Shown piece by piece: positions 8,071 through 16,416 of a stretch of 36,728 nt of DNA. The stretch is from assembly GCF_005405485.1 (NCBI RefSeq), contig NZ_BJED01000005.1:198680-235407 (forward strand). Direction: 5' to 3'. Each line of letters opens with the position of its first letter. The stretch's first letter is position 1. This stretch comes from Enterococcus hulanensis (GTDB lineage Bacteria > Bacillota > Bacilli > Lactobacillales > Enterococcaceae). The position numbers and the translations under genes are program-made. Below the pieces are notes generated by a model, which was not told the origin of the DNA, made no database searches, and saw only the letters and a list, made by a program, of their open reading frames with translations.

Positions 8071-9472
8071 AATACACAATACTCTGACACGAGAAAAAGA
8101 AATTTTTAAACCAATTGAAGAAAATAAAGTCCGCATGTATGTCTGCGGACCAACCGTTTATAACTATATCCATATCGGAAATGCCCGCAGTTCAATTGCC
8201 TTTGATGTGATCCGTCGTTACTTTGAGTATCGCGGCTATGAGGTGAATTATGTATCGAATTTTACAGACGTAGATGACAAAATCATCAAAGCGGCGAAAG
8301 AATTATCGATTACAGCACCAGAAGTAGCGGATCGTTTCATTGCGGCATTTAAAGAGGATACTGCCGCATTGAATGTGAAACCGGCGACTTTGCATCCGCG
8401 GGTCATCAATCACATTCCTGATATTTTAGCGTTTATCGAAGCGTTAATCGAAAAAGGCTATGCGTATGAAGCAAAAGGCGATGTGTATTATCGCACGCGT
8501 AAGTTTGAGCATTATGGTGAATTAAGCGATCAATCGATCGATGAGTTGGAAGTTGGCGCGAGCCAAAGAACGGGTGCAGAGCAGGCGATCAAAGAAGATC
8601 CATTAGACTTTGCCTTATGGAAAAGCGCAAAACCAGATGAAATCTCTTGGGAATCCCCTTGGGGTGAAGGCCGTCCAGGCTGGCATATCGAGTGCTCGGT
8701 AATGGCGACCAAACATCTAGGCGATACGATCGATATTCATGGTGGCGGACAAGACTTGGAGTTTCCTCATCACGAGAATGAGATCGCTCAAAGTGAAGCG
8801 AAGACCGGTCAGCGCTTTGCGAATTACTGGATGCATAACGGCTATGTAACGATCGGTGAAGATGATGCGAAAATGAGCAAATCTCTGGGAAACTTTGTGA
8901 CGGTTCATGACTTAGTCAAAGAGATCGACCCGCAGATTTTACGCTTCTTCATGGCAACGACGCAATACCGTCGTCCGATCCGTTACAGCGAAGCAACGAT
9001 GAAGGATGCTCAGGCGAATTTGCAAAAATTACGGACCGCTTTTGAAAATGCGACGTTCCGTCAAAGCACAGCAGAAACAGAATTATCCGATGATGAGCAA
9101 AAATTAGCTGAGTTATACGCGCTGAAGGATCGTTTTATTGAAGAGATGGATGATGATTTTAACGCGGCTAATGGTATTACGGTTGTTTACGAAGCTGCCA
9201 AATGGCTAAACAACTATAGTGAACAGGACAAAGTTTCGGCGGCAGTTCTGACAGCAGCGTTAGAAGAATTTATGAGTATGCTGGCAGTTTTTGGCATTGA
9301 GTTTCAAACAGCCGGGCTGCTGGATGAAGAAATCGATCAATTGATCGAAGAACGAAATCAAGCTCGGAAAGATAAAAACTTTGCCCGCAGCGATGAAATT
9401 CGTGATCAATTAAAGGATCAAGGAATTATTTTAGAAGACACCCCTCAAGGCGTCCGTTGGAGACGAGCATAA
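8063..9472 (+). CDS. cysS: Cysteinyl-tRNA synthetase
   Basis: Charges tRNA-Cys with cysteine. The 469-residue protein has the zinc ligand C28 in VCGPTVYNY, the HIGN signature at 37-40, the WHIECS and [14 protein letters not shown] zinc-binding region, and KMSKSLGN near residue 270. Length and motif order are normal for class I CysRS. Its start overlaps the end of cysE, suggesting translational coupling, and the pair shares the cysteine T-box so that synthesis and charging respond together to uncharged tRNA-Cys. mrnC follows after a single base. Confidence 0.97.
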   Translation: MIKIHNTLTREKEIFKPIEENKVRMYVCGPTVYNYIHIGNARSSIAFDVIRRYFEYRGYEVNYVSNFTDVDDKIIKAAKELSITAPEVADRFIAAFKEDTAALNVKPATLHPRVINHIPDILAFIEALIEKGYAYEAKGDVYYRTRKFEHYGELSDQSIDELEVGASQRTGAEQAIKEDPLDFALWKSAKPDEISWESPWGEGRPGWHIECSVMATKHLGDTIDIHGGGQDLEFPHHENEIAQSEAKTGQRFANYWMHNGYVTIGEDDAKMSKSLGNFVTVHDLVKEIDPQILRFFMATTQYRRPIRYSEATMKDAQANLQKLRTAFENATFRQSTAETELSDDEQKLAELYALKDRFIEEMDDDFNAANGITVVYEAAKWLNNYSEQDKVSAAVLTAALEEFMSMLAVFGIEFQTAGLLDEEIDQLIEERNQARKDKNFARSDEIRDQLKDQGIILEDTPQGVRWRRA

Positions 9473-9473
9473 T

Positions 9474-9872
9474 ATGACAGACTATAAACAATTAAATGCA
9501 TTAGCACTAGCCTATGTGGGCGATGCTATCTATGAAACTTACGTGCGGGATTATCTTGTGCGTGAGGGGCAGACACGTCCTAATAAGCTGCATCACATGG
9601 CAACTCATTATGTTTCGGCTAAAGCGCAAGCAACGTTGATCCAAAAAATGATCGAAGATGGTATGCTGACAGAAGAAGAGCAGGGGATCTATCGGCGCGG
9701 GCGGAATGCCAAAAGCTACACCTCTGCAAAAAATACCGATATCATGACCTATCGTATGTCCACTGGATTTGAGGCTTTAATGGGCTATTTACATCTATTA
9801 GAGCGGAAAGAGCGATTGGAAGAGCTGATCAAGTGGTGTTTAGAGAAAGCGGGCGAAGCAAATGAAGGATAA
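9474..9872 (+). CDS. mrnC: Mini-ribonuclease III
   Basis: A 132-residue RNase III-like protein without a double-stranded RNA-binding domain. In Bacillus subtilis the orthologue matures 23S rRNA by cutting the double-stranded stem that joins the 5' and 3' ends of the precursor. The catalytic signature is seen in LAYVGDAIYE (D17, E21), and RRGRNAKSYTSAKNT is the conserved later region. It starts 1 nt after cysS and ends 11 nt inside rlmB, so it belongs to the same operon. Confidence 0.93.
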   Translation: MTDYKQLNALALAYVGDAIYETYVRDYLVREGQTRPNKLHHMATHYVSAKAQATLIQKMIEDGMLTEEEQGIYRRGRNAKSYTSAKNTDIMTYRMSTGFEALMGYLHLLERKERLEELIKWCLEKAGEANEG

Positions 9873-10695
9873 AAAACAACGACGCGGAAATGAGCGGCGC
9901 AATCAACGAAAAAATGATCGACCGAAAGATTATCACAAAGAACCAATCGATGCGATTGAACCGGAAGAGAATAATTTCGTTTTCGGACATCATGCCAGTG
10001 TAGAAGCACTGCAGGCTGGCCGAGGAAATAAATTATTTATGCAAGAAGACGCTCATGGGGATAAGATCGACCAATTGAAAAGCTTGGCGAAAGAACAAGC
10101 TGTCCCTGTAAAGTGGGTGCCGAAACAAAAACTGGATACTTTAAGTGACGGCGGTGTCCATCAAGGTATTGTGCTGGGGATCACACCTTACGAATATTTG
10201 ACTCTTGATGAATTATTGACAAAAACTTCTACTGTAGAAGCGCCGTTTTTGCTGATTTTAGACAGTTTAGAAGATCCGCATAATTTTGGGTCGATCTTAC
10301 GAACGGCTGATGCTAGCGGGGTGTCAGGTGTAATCATTCCAAAGCATCGTTCAGTCGGTATCACACCGGTTGTAACGAAAGCCTCAACAGGTGCAGTGGA
10401 ATACGTACCGATCGCGCGTGTTACGAACTTGGCACAAAGCATTAAGCAATTAAAAGAAGCTGGTTATTGGATTTTTGGTACAGATATGGAAGGCACGGAT
10501 TATCGTCAATGGAAAGTAACGGGTCCGATTGCCCTAATCATCGGTAATGAAGGAAAAGGCATGAGTGCGGGTCTGAAAAAGGAAGTCGATGAGATGCTGA
10601 CGATCCCGATGACCGGCCATGTCCAAAGCCTGAATGCGGGTGTAGCTGCGGGACTATTGATGTATGAAGTCTTCCGAAAGCGAAGTGAACCGTAA
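9862..10695 (+). CDS. rlmB: 23S rRNA 2'-O-ribose methyltransferase, TrmH/RlmB family
   Basis: A 277-residue SPOUT methyltransferase predicted to 2'-O-methylate a guanosine in the peptidyl-transferase region of 23S rRNA using S-adenosylmethionine. A very basic N-terminal tail (KDKKQRRGNERRNQRKND) is followed by the substrate-binding domain (FGHHASVEALQAG) and the trefoil-knot SPOUT domain: LDSLEDPHNFGSILRTADA, LIIGNEGKGMS and SLNAGVAAGLLMYE. It overlaps mrnC by 11 nt and shares one base with the next start codon (TAATG), which indicates tight coupling. Confidence 0.93.
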   Translation: MKDKKQRRGNERRNQRKNDRPKDYHKEPIDAIEPEENNFVFGHHASVEALQAGRGNKLFMQEDAHGDKIDQLKSLAKEQAVPVKWVPKQKLDTLSDGGVHQGIVLGITPYEYLTLDELLTKTSTVEAPFLLILDSLEDPHNFGSILRTADASGVSGVIIPKHRSVGITPVVTKASTGAVEYVPIARVTNLAQSIKQLKEAGYWIFGTDMEGTDYRQWKVTGPIALIIGNEGKGMSAGLKKEVDEMLTIPMTGHVQSLNAGVAAGLLMYEVFRKRSEP

Positions 10696-11222
10696 TGAAA
10701 AAACAATTGTTGATCGTTGACGGTTATAACATGATCGGTGCGTGGCCGGAATTGACAACTTTGAAGAATCAAGAGCGCTTAGAAGAAGCACGGGAGGCTT
10801 TATTATTTCGTCTATCAAACTTTGCGAAATATCAAGGCCTTGAAACGATCGTTGTGTTCGATGCTCAGTTTGTTCCGGGGATCACGCAAAGCTATAAGAA
10901 GTATCAATTAACGGTAGTCTTCACGAAGGAAGATGAAACGGCAGATAGTTATATCGAGCGGATCGCAGGTGAATTGAATGATCGCCTGACCCAAGTAACA
11001 GTAGCGACTAGCGACTTGGCGGAACAGTGGACGATTTTTTCTCAAGGTGCTCTGCGAACTTCTGCGCGAGAATTGTATAAAACGGTTCAGCAGACGGAGG
11101 CATTGATAACTGGGGATACTAAAGATACGCAATTTAAAAATTTTCGACGAAATTCTCCGTGGAATAATGAACAATTGCAAAAATTGTCACAAAAACTGGA
11201 CGAATTAAGCCAAAAAAAATAA
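10695..11222 (+). CDS. rae1: NYN-domain ribosome-associated endoribonuclease (YacP/Rae1)
   Basis: A 175-residue NYN/PIN-like nuclease. In Bacillus subtilis YacP (Rae1) cuts certain mRNAs in the ribosomal A site during translation. The family motifs are present: LLIVDGYNMIGAWPEL at the N-terminus (D9 as a catalytic acidic residue), VVFDAQF near residue 56, and TKEDETADSYIERIA with further acidic residues. The start overlaps the rlmB stop (TAATG). The gene is followed by a hairpin that also carries the ribosome binding site of the next gene. Confidence 0.9.
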   Translation: MKKQLLIVDGYNMIGAWPELTTLKNQERLEEAREALLFRLSNFAKYQGLETIVVFDAQFVPGITQSYKKYQLTVVFTKEDETADSYIERIAGELNDRLTQVTVATSDLAEQWTIFSQGALRTSARELYKTVQQTEALITGDTKDTQFKNFRRNSPWNNEQLQKLSQKLDELSQKK

Positions 11223-11232
11223 AATTCCATTT

Positions 11233-11291
11233 AACACTCCTCTCATTTTTAAGCAAAGTGTATGCTTTTACTTGTGAGAGGGGTGTTTTTT
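11233..11291 (+). terminator. Long hairpin with T tract, overlapping the sigH ribosome binding site
   Basis: Arms AACACTCCTCTCA (11233-11245) and TGAGAGGGGTGTT (11275-11287) pair over 13 positions with one G-T wobble. They enclose a smaller AAGCA/TGCTT hairpin (11251-11265) and run into six T residues (11286-11291). It has the shape of an intrinsic terminator for the cysE-yacP operon, but its 3' arm contains GAGAGGGG, the only ribosome binding site for the sigma factor gene starting at 11295. Confidence 0.8.
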
Positions 11292-11294
11292 GGA

Positions 11295-11837
11295 ATGGAA
11301 GAAAAATTTGATAGTGAAGCTTTTGAAGAAATGTTTAGTCAATACCTGCCAATCATTTACAGTATTCAATCTCGGTACCGGATACGTGATTTTGATTCGG
11401 ATGACTGGTTGCAGGAAGGGCGGATCGCTTTAAACGATGCTCTGCATAGTTATCGCAAAGATCGTGGAACGACATTCGGTTTGTACTACAAAATGATTTT
11501 TGAAAATCGTATCCGTTCCCTTTTACGTCGCCAACGAGCCAAAAAGCGTTTGGCTCAGCAGAATGCTGTGTCAATTGAAAAAGTCGGGACTGAAGCGTTC
11601 AGTGAACACTTTCAGTATCATGAGGTGGTTGAAGAGAGTATGTGTATTAGTGAGATGATCATGACTGGCGGAGTTGCCTTATCTTCTTTAGAGCTCCGTG
11701 CCTTGCATTATTATTTAAAAGGGGAAGAGCCCCAAACGATTGCGCAGCATTTGAAAGAAACAGAAAAGGCCATCAAGAATGCGTTGAACCGGACGAAAAA
11801 TAAAATCAAGAAAAAGATAAGTGAACTGGATGAATGA
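11295..11837 (+). CDS. sigH: Sigma-70 family factor, SigH/ComX-like
   Basis: An alternative sigma factor of 180 residues. Region 2 is visible in SQYLPIIYSIQSRYRIRDFDSDDWLQEGRIALNDAL and FGLYYKMIFENRIRSLLRR (approximately residues 10-80); region 4 with a helix-turn-helix lies at LSSLELRALHYYLKGEEPQTIAQHLKETEKAIKNALNR. It occupies the place of sigH after yacP in Bacillus. In bacilli this family drives stationary-phase and sporulation genes, in streptococci competence genes; its target genes here are unknown. The ATG at 11295 is preferred over the in-frame ATG at 11262, because the latter lies inside the hairpin and has no ribosome binding site. Confidence 0.85.
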   Translation: MEEKFDSEAFEEMFSQYLPIIYSIQSRYRIRDFDSDDWLQEGRIALNDALHSYRKDRGTTFGLYYKMIFENRIRSLLRRQRAKKRLAQQNAVSIEKVGTEAFSEHFQYHEVVEESMCISEMIMTGGVALSSLELRALHYYLKGEEPQTIAQHLKETEKAIKNALNRTKNKIKKKISELDE

Positions 11838-11902
11838 TTTGAAGGGGATTTTTCCCTAATAAGCAGATAAGAATTTGCAAATTTTTTTATCTTGTGATAA
11901 CA

Positions 11903-11930
11903 TTGAAAAGTTTTATATTTGTGCTATAAT
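11903..11930 (+). promoter_or_regulatory. Strong promoter for veg
   Basis: TTGAAA (11903-11908), a 16-nt spacer, and TATAAT (11925-11930) with an extended -10 TG at 11922-11923. The veg promoter of Bacillus subtilis is likewise one of its strongest vegetative promoters. Confidence 0.8.
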
Positions 11931-11949
11931 ATATGTTGAGGTGAACTGT

Positions 11950-12195
11950 ATGCCAACAACTTTAGCGACTATCAAGAAAAACTTGGAAGATCGTATTGGT
12001 ACTCCGATTATGCTTGTAGCTCAGACGGGACGCAAGCGTCAAACACAACGCAAAGGTATCTTAACCGAGACCTATCCTTCAGTTTTTGTGGTTGATTTGG
12101 ACCCAGAAGAAAATTCTTTCGAACGTGTTTCATACAGCTATTCCGATGTATTGACTCGCACAGTAGAGATCGAATTTCTAACAGAAGCAATTTAA
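11950..12195 (+). CDS. veg: Veg family protein
   Basis: An 81-residue protein conserved in low-GC Firmicutes; the Bacillus subtilis protein is highly expressed and has been linked to biofilm matrix expression, but its molecular role is not settled. Recognisable core: LATIKKNLEDRIGTPIMLVAQTGRKRQTQRKGILTETYPSVFVVDLD, shown here in pieces as an Sm-like small beta protein. The ATG at 11950 follows GAGGTGA at a good distance; upstream in-frame codons overlap the promoter and are not translated. It ends in a terminator shared with mscL. Confidence 0.92.
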   Translation: MPTTLATIKKNLEDRIGTPIMLVAQTGRKRQTQRKGILTETYPSVFVVDLDPEENSFERVSYSYSDVLTRTVEIEFLTEAI

Positions 12196-12225
12196 AAACC
12201 ATGGAGCGAACGCTCCATGGTTTTT
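12194..12225. terminator. Bidirectional terminator between veg and mscL
   Basis: AAAAACCATGGAGCG (12194-12208) and CGCTCCATGGTTTTT (12211-12225) are exactly complementary, so the hairpin has a T tract on both strands. It begins at the veg stop and overlaps the mscL stop codon by two bases. Confidence 0.93.
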
Positions 12226-12664
12226 ATTTGTCTTCTGAGTTTTCTTGTGCAGCTTTTTTTTGTTCCACTAATAGATCGCGAATATCCGCCAAGTATTCTT
12301 CGGCTGTAGGAACCGTTTCTTCAGGCTCGTCAGCTTCGTTTTTGATGGTCGTTTCTCGTGCTTTGTTAGCAGCCTTGACGATTAAAAATAGTACAAAACC
12401 AGTAATAATGAATGTAATCAGCGCACTGACAACATCACCAAAAGCAAAGGTAACGCCTTTAACGGGTGTCCAATCTAAAACAGACATTGCTTCGTTTAAA
12501 TCTTTTCCTTTAGTAAATAATGAAACGATCAATCCTACTAGCGGCGTAATCAATCCATTAACGACATTCGTTACGATCGCAGTGAAGGCAGTACCAATGA
12601 CAACACCAACAGCAAGATCAATAACATTGCCGCGCATCAAGAACTCTTTAAATTCTTTAAACAT
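12224..12664 (-). CDS. mscL: Large-conductance mechanosensitive channel
   Basis: Homopentameric emergency valve that opens under membrane tension during hypo-osmotic shock. The 146-residue protein shows the amphipathic N-terminus and first membrane helix (FKEFLMRGNVIDLAVGVVIG, to about residue 45), a periplasmic-side loop, the second helix (ALITFIITGFVLFLIVKA), and a C-terminal cytoplasmic helix (EEYLADIRDLLVEQ) after an acidic linker. The start has an AGGAG ribosome binding site. It is the only gene on the minus strand between 1 and 25 kb with a recognised function. Confidence 0.96.
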   Translation of the reverse strand: MFKEFKEFLMRGNVIDLAVGVVIGTAFTAIVTNVVNGLITPLVGLIVSLFTKGKDLNEAMSVLDWTPVKGVTFAFGDVVSALITFIITGFVLFLIVKAANKARETTIKNEADEPEETVPTAEEYLADIRDLLVEQKKAAQENSEDK

Positions 12665-12696
12665 CGTCTCACTCCTCTCTCTTCGTCCTTATTTTC

Positions 12697-12702
12697 AGTA
12701 TA
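12697..12702 (-). promoter_or_regulatory. Candidate -10 for mscL
   Basis: On the minus strand TATACT lies about 33 nt before the mscL start; a weak -35 (TTTCAA) sits 18 nt further upstream. Predicted by eye. Confidence 0.4.
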
Positions 12703-12775
12703 GCGAAAGAAGAAAAAAATTTGAAATAAAAGGGACTGTCGGCTAAGGCTGATTCCGGTTCTTAGGACACTCCTG

Positions 12776-12784
12776 TGCTATAAT
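12776..12784 (+). promoter_or_regulatory. Extended -10 promoter element for the ymfF operon
   Basis: TGC followed by the consensus TATAAT; no clear -35. It predicts a leader of about 200 nt before ymfF, which holds the degenerate stem-loop element starting at 12806. Confidence 0.5.
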
Positions 12785-12805
12785 TGACCTTAATGATAAG
12801 ACGAA

Positions 12806-12985
12806 GGATGCCCGGATCAGTTCTGTTTCTTGGTTAGCAAGAATAGCAGATATGTTTAGGTGAGGCGATTGATTTTTGCTAGGGAAATTGCCCGCATTAT
12901 TATCTGCAAAAGTTTAATTGGCTGTTCTGCGGCAGGAACCTCAGACTTATTTTTCGAAAAATAAATATATTAATACGCATAAGGA
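12806..12985 (+). repeat. Degenerate stem-loop leader element upstream of ymfF
   Basis: This region explains most of the 330-base gap between mscL and ymfF. It begins with GGATGCC, 21 nt after the -10, contains a hairpin TTCTTG / CAAGAA (12827-12832 and 12838-12843) and, near the gene, a perfect 18-nt palindrome TTATTTTTCGAAAAATAA (12947-12964). That is followed by TATTAATACGCATAAGGAG, which resembles the junction CATTATTACGAATTAGGAG of the clear copies. No other gene is seen in this gap. Confidence 0.45.
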
Positions 12986-12993
12986 GCTTTGTA

Positions 12994-14256
12994 ATGATCG
13001 AATTAAAAAAAGGCGTGCGTCTGCACGTTATTCCAACGAAAAAGTATAAAACGATTCAATTCTACGGGCGTATGACCACCCGTTTAACGAAAGAAATCAT
13101 GACCAAACGCGCTTTATTGGCGAACTTATTAGAAACTAATTCTTTACGTTACCCTGATCAAACGAAACTAAGCGGGCAATTGGCTGAACTTTATGGTGCC
13201 AGCTTTGGCCTGAATGTGGGACGTAAAGGCAATCTGCATTGGCTGGATATTGGGCTAGGAGTCGTTAATGGGAAATATGTTGATGATCCGAAACTGCTGC
13301 CGGCCGCAATGGATTTTCTGCGTGAAGTTCTATTTTATCCGAACATTCATGAGGGCAAATTCGATGAGCAAACCTTCCAACTAGAAAAGGAAAATCTGCA
13401 AAGTTATATTGAAACATTACATGAAGACAAGCAGACGATGGCTTCGTTAAAAATCAAAGAGACCTATTTTACAGACGAAGCGCAAAAGCTGCCAAGCTTT
13501 GGTACGGTAGCTGATCTAGAAAATGAAACGAGTGAAAGCTTAGCGGCTTATTATCATGAGATGATCACTCAAGACCAAGTGGACCTATTCGTGATCGGCG
13601 ATGTGGAAGAAGCAGAGATGGCTGAATTGTTCAAGCAACTGCCATTTGTTGAACGTGAGGAGAGTTATCCTGCGATTTATTACTATCAAACAAATGACAA
13701 TGTTATACGAGAACAGCAAGTTCAAGAAACGGTCACACAGGGAAAATTGAACTTGGCTTATGCAACGGATGTGTATTTTGAAGATACCGATCGCTTTGCG
13801 CTATTAGTTTTCAATGGCCTGTTCGGTGGTTTTCCCCATTCAAAATTGTTTATGAATGTGCGGGAAAAGGCTAGTTTGGCTTACTACGCTTCCAGTTCTT
13901 TTGATACTTTCCGCGGGTATCTGCAGGTTCAAACAGGGATCAACAGTGACAATCGTGAGAAGGTTTTACACTTGATTGATGAACAGCTAATTGAGCTGCA
14001 GGCTGGAAACTTTACCGATCTGGCTTTTCAACAAACCAAAGCGATGCTGAAAAATCATTACCTGCTCGGTTTAGACAGCATGCAAAACACGATCGAGACA
14101 ACTTACTTGGCGCAATGGTTGCCGCAAAGTAAACTAACAGACGAAGAATGGCTGAGACGCTTGGCGGCCGTGACACCAAAAGATGTTCAAAAAGTCGCGA
14201 AGAAAATTCGTCTGCAAGCGATCTTCTTTTTAGATGGAGGGCAGCAGAATGGATAA
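12994..14256 (+). CDS. ymfF: M16-family peptidase-like protein, non-catalytic partner (YmfF)
   Basis: A 420-residue M16 (insulinase/processing peptidase fold) protein. The HxxEH zinc motif expected near residue 50 is absent; the aligned stretch reads LLANLLETNS. It is therefore probably the inactive partner of the YmfH-type protein encoded next. The C-terminal M16 half includes LFNGLFGGFPHSKLFMNVREKASLAYYASS, the conserved substrate-binding region in pieces. The pair is common in Firmicutes and sits beside ymfI, rodZ and pgsA; its substrate is not known. The ATG follows AAGGAG. The end overlaps ymfH by 8 nt. Confidence 0.88.
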   Translation: MIELKKGVRLHVIPTKKYKTIQFYGRMTTRLTKEIMTKRALLANLLETNSLRYPDQTKLSGQLAELYGASFGLNVGRKGNLHWLDIGLGVVNGKYVDDPKLLPAAMDFLREVLFYPNIHEGKFDEQTFQLEKENLQSYIETLHEDKQTMASLKIKETYFTDEAQKLPSFGTVADLENETSESLAAYYHEMITQDQVDLFVIGDVEEAEMAELFKQLPFVEREESYPAIYYYQTNDNVIREQQVQETVTQGKLNLAYATDVYFEDTDRFALLVFNGLFGGFPHSKLFMNVREKASLAYYASSSFDTFRGYLQVQTGINSDNREKVLHLIDEQLIELQAGNFTDLAFQQTKAMLKNHYLLGLDSMQNTIETTYLAQWLPQSKLTDEEWLRRLAAVTPKDVQKVAKKIRLQAIFFLDGGQQNG

Positions 14257-15541
14257 AGTAGCATATCAAAAAATCAATGAAACCTTATATAAAGAAGTTT
14301 TACCGAATGGCTTGACGGTCTATTTGTTGCCAAAGGCCGGCTATCACAAGACCTATGGCTTATTCAGCACCAATTACGGATCAATCGACAATGAATTTAT
14401 TCCGCGGGGCGGAACAGACTATATTAAAGTTCCCGACGGTATCGCTCATTTCTTAGAACACAAGATGTTTGAAAAAGAAGATGGCGATGTTTTTCAAAAA
14501 TTTGGCGAACAAGGCGCATCAGCGAATGCCTTCACCAGCTTTACTCGTACGAGCTATCTGTTTTCAACAACGGATCAATTGGAATTAAATTTAGCCACGC
14601 TGCTGGATTTTGTTCAAGAGCCTTATTTCACTGACGAATCTGTCCAAAAGGAGCAGGGGATCATTGGACAAGAAATCCAAATGTACCAAGATGATCCAAG
14701 CTGGCAGCAGTTTTTCGCTATCTTGAAGAATATGTATCCGAAACATCCGCTGCACATCGATATCGCAGGGACGATCGATTCTATTGCAGAAATTACAGCA
14801 GAAGACCTATACACTTGCTACAATACGTTTTATCATCCTAGCAACATGACATTATTTATTGTGGGAAATCTGGAACCGCAAGCGTTGATGGATTTCATTC
14901 GGGAAAATCAAGCTAAAAAGACCTTTGAGGCACCTGAACCGATCCAACGCCGTTTTCCACAAGAATCACCTGACGAGATCATCAAACTTAGTGATGAAAA
15001 AATGCCGATCACGATGCCAAAAGCAATCGTGGGTGTCAAAGGCTTGGCAGAGCTGCCTGCTGATGACAAAGAACGACTGATCTTTAAAATCTCGATGGAT
15101 CTGTTGTTCCAAATGTTACTAGGAACAACCTCACAAAATTATTTGCGTTTGTATAATGAAGGACTTTTAGATGACAGCTTTGGTTATGAGTTTTCATTAG
15201 ACCGCAGCTTCTACTTTGCTGATTTCGGGGGCGATAGTGAAGAGCCGCAAAAATTGGCGGATCGCCTGACAGAAATTTTGCTGCATTTTGCGACTGATCC
15301 AGAGGTCAATGAAAAGAATTTAGCTTTATTGAAGAAAAAAATGCTGGGCAAATATTTCCAATCATTGAATTCATTGGAATATGTTGCCAACCAATTCACT
15401 CAATCCTTATTTGGCGAGTGGACCTTGTTTGACATGCCGGAAATTATTCAGGAGATCGAACTAACAGATGTCTTGGCAGCGGGTGAACTGTTTATCCATG
15501 AAGAAGCCTTCACGCGCTTTTATATGGACAAGGAGGCCTAA
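14249..15541 (+). CDS. ymfH: M16-family zinc peptidase (YmfH)
   Basis: A 430-residue M16 metallopeptidase-like protein with an intact HFLEH motif (H67, E70, H71; zinc ligands and catalytic glutamate) and the downstream glutamates in QGIIGQEIQMY expected to complete the site. It likely forms a heterodimer with the preceding YmfF, by analogy with two-subunit M16 enzymes. I chose the ATG at 14249 because GGAGGG ends 7 nt upstream; the in-frame ATG at 14234 overlaps that ribosome binding site. The next gene starts 1 nt after the stop, with its GGAGG inside the end of this gene. Confidence 0.9.
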   Translation: MDKVAYQKINETLYKEVLPNGLTVYLLPKAGYHKTYGLFSTNYGSIDNEFIPRGGTDYIKVPDGIAHFLEHKMFEKEDGDVFQKFGEQGASANAFTSFTRTSYLFSTTDQLELNLATLLDFVQEPYFTDESVQKEQGIIGQEIQMYQDDPSWQQFFAILKNMYPKHPLHIDIAGTIDSIAEITAEDLYTCYNTFYHPSNMTLFIVGNLEPQALMDFIRENQAKKTFEAPEPIQRRFPQESPDEIIKLSDEKMPITMPKAIVGVKGLAELPADDKERLIFKISMDLLFQMLLGTTSQNYLRLYNEGLLDDSFGYEFSLDRSFYFADFGGDSEEPQKLADRLTEILLHFATDPEVNEKNLALLKKKMLGKYFQSLNSLEYVANQFTQSLFGEWTLFDMPEIIQEIELTDVLAAGELFIHEEAFTRFYMDKEA

Positions 15542-15542
15542 G

Positions 15543-16268
15543 ATGCCTTATGCATTAGTGATGGGCGCAAGCGGCGATATCGGGCAAGCCGTTTGCGAGA
15601 AATTGGCGGGGCAAGGCTGGTCCCTCTATTGCCACTATAATCAGCAAAAAGAAAAAGTCTTAAATTTCGTTTCAGACTTACAGAAACGTTATCCTCAGCA
15701 AGATTTTTTTATGGTATCCTTAGACATGTTGAAGGAAGCGGAAATCCCACATTTTTTGCAACAGTTATTCCAAGTGGATGGGATCGTTTTTGCTTCTGGT
15801 TTTACCTTTTACAAGTTGCTGCCTGAGACCAAAGCTGATCAAATGGAAGCCTTGTGGCAGGTCCATTTGAAAACCCCTTTACTTCTATTACAAGGGCTGC
15901 AGGAAAAATTAGCGGTCAATAAAAATGGGCGGGTCGTTTTCATCGGGTCCGTTTATGGACATCGCGGGAGCAGCATGGAAACAGTTTACAGTGCCGTTAA
16001 AGGAGCACAAGAGGCCTTCGCGAAAGCTTATGCGAAGGAAGTCGCAACGTTGGGTATCACTGTTAATGTTGTAGCGCCAGGAGCTGTACAGACCAAAATG
16101 AATGACAATTGGAATCCGCAAGAATTATCTGATTTGAAGGCAGAAATCCCATTAGGCCGTTTAGCAGATCCTAAAGAGATCGCAGCAGCCTGCAATTATT
16201 TATTTTCAAAAGAAGCTAGTTATACGACCGGTATCGTTTTACCTGTCGCTGGCGGCTGGATGGAATAG
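15543..16268 (+). CDS. ymfI: Short-chain dehydrogenase/reductase (YmfI, FabG-like)
   Basis: A 241-residue NAD(P)-dependent oxidoreductase with a Rossmann fold. The cofactor motif is GASGDIG at 8-14 and the catalytic residues are S136, Y149 and K153 (YSAVK). The C-terminal PVAGGWME tail is typical of SDRs. It resembles 3-oxoacyl-ACP reductase, but the real substrate is unknown; the fixed association with ymfF/ymfH suggests a shared pathway. The ATG at 15543 follows AAGGAGG; upstream in-frame codons lie inside ymfH. Confidence 0.88.
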   Translation: MPYALVMGASGDIGQAVCEKLAGQGWSLYCHYNQQKEKVLNFVSDLQKRYPQQDFFMVSLDMLKEAEIPHFLQQLFQVDGIVFASGFTFYKLLPETKADQMEALWQVHLKTPLLLLQGLQEKLAVNKNGRVVFIGSVYGHRGSSMETVYSAVKGAQEAFAKAYAKEVATLGITVNVVAPGAVQTKMNDNWNPQELSDLKAEIPLGRLADPKEIAAACNYLFSKEASYTTGIVLPVAGGWME

Positions 16269-16275
16269 CGCCGAA

Positions 16276-16405
16276 AATTATCTCATTATTACGAATTAGG
16301 ATGCCAGTTGCACTATGTATTTTCAATACATTAGTGGAATGGTATGCGTGATGAGAATCGGTTATAATTTTTTCCAAAAATTATTTCATTATTACGAATT
16401 AGGAG
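16276..16405 (+). repeat. Stem-loop leader element between ymfI and rodZ
   Basis: A truncated unit end (AAAATTATCTCATTATTACG, 16275-16294, then AATTAGGATG) joins one full unit. The full unit has a hairpin with arms TTGCACT (16308-16314) and AGTGGAA (16333-16339) enclosing ATGTATT / AATACAT; the linker GGTATGCGTGATGAGAATC (16341-16359); a hairpin ATAATTTTT / AAAAATTAT (16364-16384); and TTCATTATTACGAATTAGGAG (16385-16405, given in two parts: TTCATTATTACG and AATTAGGAG). The final AGGAG is the rodZ ribosome binding site. Unit length from GGATG to GGAG is about 103 bp. Confidence 0.85.
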
Positions 16406-16416
16406 TAGAGAATCAA

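Noticed and set aside
11262-11294. Upstream ATG start for the sigma factor
   Set aside because: It would place 11 extra residues inside the terminator hairpin and has no ribosome binding site; the family N-terminus fits the start at 11295.
12201-12746. Long plus-strand open frame across mscL
   Set aside because: It is antisense to a clear mscL with good motifs and ribosome binding site; the translated product is Ser/Thr-rich without domain character and starts inside the veg terminator.
16286-16300. TTACGAATTA in the repeat junction as a streptococcal competence (CIN) box, TACGAATA
   Set aside because: One extra base, wrong position relative to promoters, and it lies inside the repeat next to ribosome binding sites. 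The cinA and radA upstream regions, where such a box would be expected, lack it.
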